DNA from: Candidatus Cloacimonadota bacterium | GTDB lineage: Bacteria > Hydrothermota > E44-bin80 | Direction of reading: 5' to 3' | Length of the DNA stretch: 36,637 nt | Assembly: GCA_004375965.1 (NCBI GenBank) | Contig: SOIS01000054.1 | Span: 1-36,637, forward strand | Part shown: positions 31,089-36,637 of the stretch, piece by piece | How the letters are laid out: every line of letters begins with the position of its first letter | How positions within the stretch are numbered: position 1 is the first letter of the stretch | Program-made: the position numbers and the translations under genes | Notes under the pieces: model-generated | The model's database searches: none | The model's input: the letters and a program-made list of their open reading frames with translations, nothing else | Told to the model about the DNA's origin: nothing

Positions 31089-33074
31089 TTACTTCTCATA
31101 CCTTTCACCTTCTCTTACTGGAATTGTAAAGTAAAATGTTGCGCCCTTCCCGGTTTCTGACTCCACCCAGATACGTCCACCGTGGCGATCCACAATCTTC
31201 TTGCAGATTGCCAGGCCTACACCGGTGCCAGGACAATCTTGTATCCCATGTAGGCGCTGGAATATTAGGAAGATACGTTCATGGAATTCCGGTGCTATAC
31301 CTATGCCACTATCCCGAATGGAGAAAACCCATTCATTTCCTCTTTGCTCGGCAGCAGAATGAATAACCGGAGGTTCCCCACCACTGAATTTGATTGCGTT
31401 CGAAATGAGGTTCTGAAACAACTGAGTAATCTGCGAGGCATCGGCTATCACGATTGGCAGATGATCGTGGGTAATCACAGCTCCACTCTCCTCAATTGCC
31501 ACCTGTAGATTGGCGAGTGCTTGTTCGAAGGTGGCCTTACAGTCGGTCGATTTGAAGGGTTCTCCACGTGTACCCACGCGTGAATACGCCAACAGATCCT
31601 CAATCATAGTCTGCATGTGAGCTGCCCCATCCACGGTGTACGCAATGAATTCGTCTGCTTCTGCATCGAGTTTGCCTTTGTATCGCTTTGACAAAAGTTT
31701 CACATAGCTCGATATCATGCGTAGTGGTTCCTGTAGGTCGTGTGATGACACATAGGCAAACTGTTCCAGTTCGGCATTGGAACGCTGTAGTTCCGCTAAC
31801 ATTTTCTGAAGTTTTTCCTCCGCCCGCTTGCGCTCTGTGACATCAAGAATAATACTCTGAACGTGTGTGACAACGCCGTTTGAATCCTTAAGACCTTTAG
31901 AAAGACCCTCAATCCAACGGGCTTCTCCCGACTTTGTGATGAAGCGATATTCCTGAGCAAATTCCATAACCCCTCTTTGAAAATATTCAGCAACCTCTGC
32001 TTCAATTCTTGGAACATCCTCAGGGTATGTGATATTATCCCACGAAACTTGTCCCGATAGGAGTTCTTCCGGTGTATAACCGAATTGTTTTACGCTGTCC
32101 GAGACGAATTCTACCTGCCAACCCTCATCTAGCCGCCAAAGAAAAACTACTGCTGGACTTCTGTTGATGATAGATTCAAGTTCTCTCAGTTTTTCCAATG
32201 CACCCATCAAAGCATTCTCTACCCGCTTACGCTCGGTGATGTCTCGGAATATTCCCTGAATTATCGGCTTCCCTCCCACTAATATCAGCGAAGCTGTTAT
32301 GTGAACAGGCTTGACCTTTCCTGACATGGTTACCACCTCCGCCTCCTCGCCAACAGTCCCCTTCTGCTCTACGTGTCTCTTGAACATATCAGCAAAATAT
32401 TCCGCTTTCTCTGGAGGATGGAGTGTCGTCTGATGAAATCCTATTATCTCTTCTCTCTTCTTCTCTAAAAGCTCCTCCGCCGCCTTATTACAGTTAGTAA
32501 TCAAACTCGTCTCTGAATCTGTCCAGAAAATCGCATCCTTCGCACTTTCAAATGCTAGTCTGAATCCCTTCTCTCTCTCCTGCAACACCCCCTTTACCTG
32601 CTTACGCTCGGTGATGTCCCGGAATATTCCCTGAATTATCGGCTTCCCTCCCACTAATATCAGCGAAGCTGTTATGTGAACAGGCTTGACCTTTCCTGAC
32701 ATGGTTACCACCTCCGCCTCCTCGCCAACAGTCCCCTTCTGCTCTACGTGTCTCTTGAACATATCAGCAAAATATTCCGCTTTCTCTGGAGGATGGAGTG
32801 TCGTCTGATGAAATCCTATTATCTCTTCTCTCTTCTTCTCTAAAAGCTCCTCCGCCGCCTTATTACAGTTGGTAATCAAACCCATCTCTGAATCTACCCA
32901 GAAAATCGCATCCTTCGCATTCTCAAATGCTAGTCTGAATCCCTTCTCTCTCTCCTGCAACACCCCCTCTATCCGCTTACGCTCGGTTTCTGATGCTTCC
33001 AATTCGGAGATCCGCTGGCGAAATTTCTCTAACTCATTTATAAGTTGATCTTTTATCTTATCTTCATCTTCCAT
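31089..33074 (-). CDS. Cytoplasmic PAS-PAS-PAS histidine kinase with a duplicated PAS unit, 661 aa
   Basis: There is no membrane segment. An N-terminal coiled coil (DKIKDQLINELEKFRQRISELEASE) is followed by two nearly identical 125-residue PAS/PAC units, a third, different PAS domain (INRSPAVVFLWRL ... VTERKRAEEKL), a HisKA domain with SHDLQEPLRMI and an ATPase domain (NLISNAIKFSGG, RDSGIGIAPE, GTGVGLAICKKI). I start at the ATG at 33074 with aggag before it, not 33107. It heads an operon with receiver-GGDEF and receiver-HD-GYP proteins and should phosphorylate both. The PAS ligand is unknown. Confidence 0.93.
   Translation of the reverse strand: MEDEDKIKDQLINELEKFRQRISELEASETERKRIEGVLQEREKGFRLAFENAKDAIFWVDSEMGLITNCNKAAEELLEKKREEIIGFHQTTLHPPEKAEYFADMFKRHVEQKGTVGEEAEVVTMSGKVKPVHITASLILVGGKPIIQGIFRDITERKQVKGVLQEREKGFRLAFESAKDAIFWTDSETSLITNCNKAAEELLEKKREEIIGFHQTTLHPPEKAEYFADMFKRHVEQKGTVGEEAEVVTMSGKVKPVHITASLILVGGKPIIQGIFRDITERKRVENALMGALEKLRELESIINRSPAVVFLWRLDEGWQVEFVSDSVKQFGYTPEELLSGQVSWDNITYPEDVPRIEAEVAEYFQRGVMEFAQEYRFITKSGEARWIEGLSKGLKDSNGVVTHVQSIILDVTERKRAEEKLQKMLAELQRSNAELEQFAYVSSHDLQEPLRMISSYVKLLSKRYKGKLDAEADEFIAYTVDGAAHMQTMIEDLLAYSRVGTRGEPFKSTDCKATFEQALANLQVAIEESGAVITHDHLPIVIADASQITQLFQNLISNAIKFSGGEPPVIHSAAEQRGNEWVFSIRDSGIGIAPEFHERIFLIFQRLHGIQDCPGTGVGLAICKKIVDRHGGRIWVESETGKGATFYFTIPVREGERYEK
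32225..32974 (-). repeat. Tandem in-frame duplication, 2 x 375 bp, inside the kinase gene
   Basis: Units 32225-32599 and 32600-32974 are almost identical in DNA, including silent positions; the few differences cluster near the start of the PAS domain (for example SEMGLITN versus SETSLITN). Each unit is exactly 125 codons, so the frame is kept. A third start of the unit (gcttacgctcgg) at 32975 marks the boundary. Confidence 0.9.
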
Positions 33075-33200
33075 CTTGCATGCTCCTAAAACAGGCAGCA
33101 ATTTCATCTAACGCCTTACATCTGAAAGTGCTATGGATATACATCACTCTATGTAAAACATTGATTGGGCATTTTCTAAATTCATTTAGCATTAGTTAAA

Positions 33201-33229
33201 AGTATACAGAAACGTTAATAAAAAGTCAA
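33201..33229 (-). promoter_or_regulatory. Sigma-70-type promoter of the kinase-GGDEF-HD-GYP operon
   Basis: The minus strand has TTGACT (33229-33224), a 17-bp spacer and TATACT (33206-33201). The bases before the -35 box, gaaattgtc, match those of the promoters at 34581 and 36157. Confidence 0.68.
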
Positions 33230-33359
33230 GACAATTTCAGTTATGTAAATGAAAAATTTTACCACATAACTAATACCTCATCCATTTACATGAATGAAGT
33301 CTTCGCATCCCGCACATAACTCTGCTATTTCACTTTTCATGATTTTACTCCCCCATCTC

Positions 33360-34574
33360 TTACTTGAACTCAAACCTCTTTTCGGCAAAAAGCTTTAAGC
33401 AAGTATTTACCACCTCAGGTTCATAGAGAACACCCCTATGCTCTAAGATTTCCCCTAAGGCTTTATCAATACCGCGAGCTGCTCGGTAAGGTCGGAGAGA
33501 TGACATTGCCTCGACAACATCAGCAATACCTAAGATTCTTGCGTCCAAAAGAATGTCTTCCCTCTCCAAACCTGCAGGATATCCTGAGCCATCCAACCTC
33601 TCGTGATGTTGAAGCACAATTTGGGCAATCTGCCATGGAAATTCGATCCCCTTCAATATATCGTAACCAACCTGGGGGTGCTTTCTAATAAAACTGAACT
33701 CGGTTTCATTTAGCCTACCGGGCTTACTGAGTATTTCAATGGGTATAGTTATCTTGCCAATATCGTGAAGTAGACACGCAACTCGAATTCCCTCAACCTG
33801 CTCATCTGAAAGACCCATCTCTTTGGCTACGGCATAAGCCAGTTCGGCTACTCGCCGCTGATGACCAGCTGTATAAGGATCCCTCTCTTCAACTACCATA
33901 GCCATTGCCTGGACAATTCCCTCCATGGTTTTTCTTACCGTCTTGAAACTTCTTTTAAGTTCCTCCTCCGCCCGCTTGCGCTCAATAATCTCCTGTTCCA
34001 TTTGTTCATTGATCTTAACTAACTCGGCAGCTCGCTGCTTCACTCGCATTTCGAGCTCGTCGTGTGCCTTTCGCAGTTCTTCCTCCGCCTGTTTACGCTC
34101 AGTGATATCGCGTACAATGCTAATCCATGCTGGCTTTCCCTCATAGTCGATTTCATCTGAAAGAATTTCCACGGCTATCCGTTGTCCATACTTTGTTATA
34201 TGTGTGTAGGTGAAAAGTAAGTCTTCATTTTCAATATCCATATTCCCTTTTGCTTTTTCAAAGTCCTCTGGTGCATAGAGGTCGAATGGCGTCATGGATT
34301 TTAACTCATCCTTGGAGTAGCCATAGATTCTTTGAACAGCTTCGTTGGAATCAAGGAAATGATGGGAGTTCTTATCAAAAATAAAAATTGGGTCAGAGAT
34401 CTTGTTGAAAAGCGTATGGTATTTATTTTCACTCTCTCGCAGTTCCTCTTCCGTCCGCTCACGCTCGGTTTCTGAGGCTTCCAATTCAGCAATTCTTTGG
34501 CGCAGTTCTGCTATTTCATTTATAAGTTGATCTTTTGTCTTTTCTTCATCCTTCATTTTAACTTTATCTTCCAT
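33360..34574 (-). CDS. PAS-HD-GYP protein (c-di-GMP phosphodiesterase), 404 aa
   Basis: An N-terminal coiled coil (EKTKDQLINEIAELRQRIAELEASE), a PAS domain (about 50-165), a second coiled linker with the 'ERKRAEEEL' repeats and an HD-GYP domain (about 205-404) with LLHDIGKITIP and HHERLDGSGYP. The long frame from 34592 is ruled out because its first codons overlap the -10 box; the start is 34574 (which would give a nearly leaderless message) or the ATG at 34556, which aligns with the start of the kinase (MKDEEKTKDQL versus MEDEDKIKDQL). It is a close paralogue of the HD-GYP regulator at 29175-30200 but lacks a receiver domain. Confidence 0.92.
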   Translation of the reverse strand: MEDKVKMKDEEKTKDQLINEIAELRQRIAELEASETERERTEEELRESENKYHTLFNKISDPIFIFDKNSHHFLDSNEAVQRIYGYSKDELKSMTPFDLYAPEDFEKAKGNMDIENEDLLFTYTHITKYGQRIAVEILSDEIDYEGKPAWISIVRDITERKQAEEELRKAHDELEMRVKQRAAELVKINEQMEQEIIERKRAEEELKRSFKTVRKTMEGIVQAMAMVVEERDPYTAGHQRRVAELAYAVAKEMGLSDEQVEGIRVACLLHDIGKITIPIEILSKPGRLNETEFSFIRKHPQVGYDILKGIEFPWQIAQIVLQHHERLDGSGYPAGLEREDILLDARILGIADVVEAMSSLRPYRAARGIDKALGEILEHRGVLYEPEVVNTCLKLFAEKRFEFK

Positions 34575-34580
34575 AGCGAA

Positions 34581-34609
34581 ATTATATACCAAAGGTAAAC
34601 AAAAGTCAA
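34581..34609 (-). promoter_or_regulatory. Consensus promoter abutting the PAS-HD-GYP start codon
   Basis: The minus strand has TTGACT (34609-34604), a 17-bp spacer and a perfect TATAAT (34586-34581). Only six bases separate the -10 box from the ATG at 34574, so transcription should start at or near the first base of that codon. Confidence 0.75.
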
Positions 34610-34667
34610 GCCAATTTCAACCATAAAAAATGTTAAAAATCAAACACGAAGGGGAAAACAGAAAATT

Positions 34668-34708
34668 TAGGGGTCAAACTCTTACAGATTATAAAAGCTC
34701 GACCCCTA
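34668..34708. repeat. Inverted repeat taggggtc...gacccctA
   Basis: taggggtc (34668-34675) and gacccct(a) (34701-34708) form a perfect 8-bp stem with a 25-nt loop. It lies downstream of the modular lipoprotein gene and upstream of the PAS-HD-GYP promoter, where it may end the former transcript. It looks like another dispersed repeat type. Confidence 0.5.
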
Positions 34709-34761
34709 CAATTACCTTTGTTTCTTTATTATTAAAATAAAGTTCAGGTTGACTGGTATTT

Positions 34762-35916
34762 TTATTCTACCATTATTTCAAACGGTTTGGGAGAACTTGC
34801 ATCGTTATAGTCATCATGCAAAAGAACAAAATATTCCTGCCCAACATTAACATCAAATTCAGCAGGACACTTTTTCCAATCGCTAAAATCTTCTAACTTA
34901 TTAGGATCTTTTTCACTTAATACGTATAATTTTATCTCAGGGACTACGTCTGAAAAATCCTTAGCCAGAAACTTGATTTTATTCCCCTCAGAAATTTTAA
35001 TCTTATAATAGTCTCTATCACCTGTGGGAAAGATAGCCACACTTATTTTATCATCCCGATTTATTGTCTTAGCTTGCTTAAAATCATCGTTTGGTTCAAA
35101 CTGGTCCATTTCATCTAAAAATTCGATCCTTAAATCATATGTCCTTTCGCAAGCCGCATCATCATAATCATCATGTACGTGAATATAATAATCTCCTCCT
35201 TCAGGAATAAAACAAGCATCGGGTAATCTCTTCCAATTTCTTATCCTTTTTATTTTTGGTTCTGCCCATTCATCAAAAACAGAATAATTCACCTCTGGAA
35301 CAATCTCTTCACATACATCCTTTGATTTTACAGTCAGATAACCCTGCTTTTCCACTTTCACTTTTAACCAGTCCTGATCTCCCACGGGATAAATGGCTAT
35401 TTTAATATCAGAAGCAAGTTCAATTACTGTTGCTTCTTCCGGATCATTATTGGGTTCGGTTGGATCGAACTCCTTCAAAAAATCAACTTTTATTTGGGCT
35501 TGCTTAGTCGACGATTTGTCATCATAATCATCCTTGATAACAAAATAATACGTTCCCGCTTTGGGAATAAATACTGCGTCAGGAAGTCTGCGCCAACCTC
35601 GAATCCGCTTCTCTTTACTGCCTTCCCACTCCTGATATAAAGCAAAAACAACTTCAAGACCAAGTTCTTCAGGAACCTGACTCGCCTGAACTTTTAAATA
35701 ACCCTGTTCAGTAAGATCCACCTTAAACCAATCCATGTCACCTTGTGGGTTAATTGTAAGTGAAAACGGTTGTCCTAAGGTTATATCATTAGCTTGCTCA
35801 ATCGTGTTGTTTGGTTCCTTATCTCCAACTTTACCTACACCTTTACATCCAACTAAAGCTAACACCAATAGTCCGGTCAGAATTAACATCAGCAAGTTTC
35901 TCCTCCCACATCTCAT
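34762..35916 (-). CDS. Lipoprotein with three tandem PPC-like beta-sandwich modules, 384 aa
   Basis: A lipoprotein signal (LILTGLLVLALVGCKG, Cys near residue 24) precedes three modules of about 115-120 residues. Each starts with EPNN or EPND, then a TI.L....I.I.P.GD.DW.KV strand pair, a PE.....V....W...KRIR.W..LPDA.FIP segment and a final G.YYFVI.DDYDD. These resemble bacterial pre-peptidase C-terminal (PPC) domains, which usually hang on secreted peptidases; here they stand alone on a lipid anchor. The Asp-rich DDYDD ends may bind calcium. The third module is the most divergent. A strong aaggagg site precedes the ATG. Function unknown. Confidence 0.82.
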   Translation of the reverse strand: MRCGRRNLLMLILTGLLVLALVGCKGVGKVGDKEPNNTIEQANDITLGQPFSLTINPQGDMDWFKVDLTEQGYLKVQASQVPEELGLEVVFALYQEWEGSKEKRIRGWRRLPDAVFIPKAGTYYFVIKDDYDDKSSTKQAQIKVDFLKEFDPTEPNNDPEEATVIELASDIKIAIYPVGDQDWLKVKVEKQGYLTVKSKDVCEEIVPEVNYSVFDEWAEPKIKRIRNWKRLPDACFIPEGGDYYIHVHDDYDDAACERTYDLRIEFLDEMDQFEPNDDFKQAKTINRDDKISVAIFPTGDRDYYKIKISEGNKIKFLAKDFSDVVPEIKLYVLSEKDPNKLEDFSDWKKCPAEFDVNVGQEYFVLLHDDYNDASSPKPFEIMVE

Positions 35917-36156
35917 TTTCTTCCTCCTTGTTCCAGGTTAAGTTCTGTTATGTACATGATTAACTGCTTCTCTGTTTCCCCCTCATTAGAAACAGGAAGT
36001 TTGGTCAATCCTTGCTTCTTTTAAGGCATCACCTCCTTTTTGGTTCTTAGTTCACCAAGAAATGTCGTCTTAATCGTTTACTTCACACTTATGCATAAGT
36101 GCTCGATTCATCCCTTTATTTAAAATATAAGTTAAACATTTTTAAATTCATTTTCT

Positions 36157-36185
36157 AATATATAAAAAAGACATTTAAATGTCAA
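36157..36185 (-). promoter_or_regulatory. Promoter of the modular lipoprotein gene with a palindromic operator
   Basis: The minus strand has TTGACA (36185-36180), a 17-bp spacer and TATATT (36162-36157). A perfect 14-bp palindrome GACATTTAAATGTC (36170-36183) covers the end of the -35 box and the spacer, an ideal place for a repressor. Confidence 0.68.
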
Positions 36186-36283
36186 GTCAATTTTTAATAT
36201 GTCATAGGAATAGGAACAGAGGTTGTTTATACTTTTCATACGATTCTTAATAAAGTAAGAAATAGAACCATGAAAGACAGGAA

Positions 36284-36309
36284 CCCTCCTGGAAATTTCT
36301 CCAGGAGGG
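36284..36309 (-). terminator. Strong hairpin after the sorted protein gene
   Basis: A perfect 10-bp G+C-rich stem ccctcctgga/tccaggaggg with a 6-nt loop lies 15 nt past the stop codon at 36324. The minus strand continues ttcctgtctttc, pyrimidine-rich but not a pure T-run. Confidence 0.7.
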
Positions 36310-36323
36310 CGTTAATTTCAAAT

Positions 36324-36637
36324 CTACCGCACAACTATCATTTTCCTCGTTATTGTATAATCTCCTGCCTTAATCTTGTAAAAGTAAACACCATTAGCCA
36401 CTTTCTTGCCACTATTGTCTTGACCATCCCAAACGACTCTGTGATATCCAACCTCTTTTCCTGTTTTTTTAATAGTTCGTACAAGTCGTCCGCTAATATC
36501 ATAAATGTTTATCCTGGAATTTTTGGCTTCATTTGGTATGAAGTAAAAAATTGTAGTTGAATTCCGCATAGGATTGGGATAGTTTTGTGAAAGGGTAACT
36601 ACAGGGGTTGATTCATTATTCTCTGCCACGCCTACGG
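36324..36637 (-). CDS. C-terminal end of a secreted protein with FlgD-like/type IX sorting domain (partial)
   Basis: The frame is open through the window edge (codons GTA GGC precede the GTG at 36629), so this is the last 104 or so residues of a longer gene and the GTG should not be taken as its start. It contains LSQNYPNPMRNSTTIFYFIP, INIYDISGRLVRTI, HRVVWDGQDNSGKKVANGVYFYKI and TITRKMIVVR, the standard layout of the sorting tail that directs export and anchoring. The body of the protein and its activity are outside the window. Confidence 0.92.
   Translation of the reverse strand, partial: VGVAENNESTPVVTLSQNYPNPMRNSTTIFYFIPNEAKNSRINIYDISGRLVRTIKKTGKEVGYHRVVWDGQDNSGKKVANGVYFYKIKAGDYTITRKMIVVR

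Larger units (their letters stand above)
35917..36323. other. 407-bp gene-free stretch: structured leader, promoter and terminator
   Basis: From right to left on the minus strand it holds the terminator of the gene at the window edge (36284-36309), a promoter with an embedded palindrome (36157-36185), and a leader of about 235 nt. The leader includes a perfect 16-bp palindrome (cacttatgcataagtg, 36086-36101), an isolated strong ribosome site aaaaaggaggtg followed by ATG CCT TAA (about 36020-36040) and a ctgtttc/gaaacag hairpin (35972-35995). Confidence 0.65.

Noticed and set aside
32225-32974. Possible assembly artefact instead of a true duplication
   Set aside because: The units differ at several bases clustered in the PAS start and keep an exact 125-codon period, as expected of a real duplication. 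Long reads would settle it.
1-36637. tRNA or rRNA genes and CRISPR arrays
   Set aside because: I saw no T-loop-like tRNA ends outside coding sequence, no rRNA-like blocks and no regularly spaced repeats. A tRNAscan or Rfam search would be decisive.

Overview
The window looks like a chromosomal fragment of an uncultivated anaerobic Gram-negative bacterium. It is A+T-rich and contains an MsbA-type exporter, a TonB-dependent receptor, several lipoproteins, a PorV/PorQ-like outer-membrane protein, a PorX-like regulator and two proteins with a type IX-secretion-like C-terminal domain. That mix, together with intergenic DNA full of short dispersed repeats, suggests an FCB-group candidate phylum (WOR-3/Stahlbacteria, TA06 or similar). 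This placement is inferred from gene content only; no rRNA or ribosomal-protein gene is present.

Bases 1-8314: a long minus-strand cluster (6262 down to 235) encodes three DUF5320-type Gly-rich or zinc-ribbon proteins, two NifX/NifB-type cofactor-domain proteins (one fused to a Gly/Met-rich linker and a coiled coil), an Mrp/NBP35 ATPase, an FmdB zinc ribbon, a 2x[4Fe-4S] ferredoxin, a thioredoxin and two MinD-type ATPases with inserted ferredoxin domains. Divergent from it is a sigma-54 activator with two Cys-motif PAS domains. The gap holds a full-consensus -24/-12 promoter for the cluster, an enhancer-like inverted repeat and a sigma-70-type promoter for the activator. The arrangement resembles the anaerobe 'orange protein' (ORP) system of Desulfovibrio with extra parts. 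It is the most interesting locus here.

Bases 8311-15710: on the minus strand, a GT9-like protein and an MsbA-like exporter are followed by a PorY-like histidine kinase and a PorX-like response regulator (receiver plus PglZ-type phosphatase domain), then an archease and a GHL10-family glycosidase-like protein. Bases 15711-20742 (plus): a phosphoribosyltransferase-like remnant, a repeat lipoprotein, purD, a secreted beta-helix protein and a PorV/PorQ-like protein. Bases 20930-28682 (minus): a TonB receptor coupled to a beta-propeller lipoprotein, ychF and a secreted M14 carboxypeptidase with a sorting tail.

Bases 29175-34574 (minus): a c-di-GMP signalling block (PAS-HD-GYP; PAS histidine kinase; receiver-GGDEF; receiver-HD-GYP). 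Part of it is clearly more G+C-rich than its surroundings and holds a recent in-frame 375-bp PAS duplication. Bases 34762-36637: a three-module lipoprotein behind a long structured leader, and the C-terminal piece of another sorted protein running off the window.

Across the window the intergenic DNA is built from several short repeat families. Two of them appear to have become coding sequence, in the archease N-terminus and in the carboxypeptidase sorting domain.
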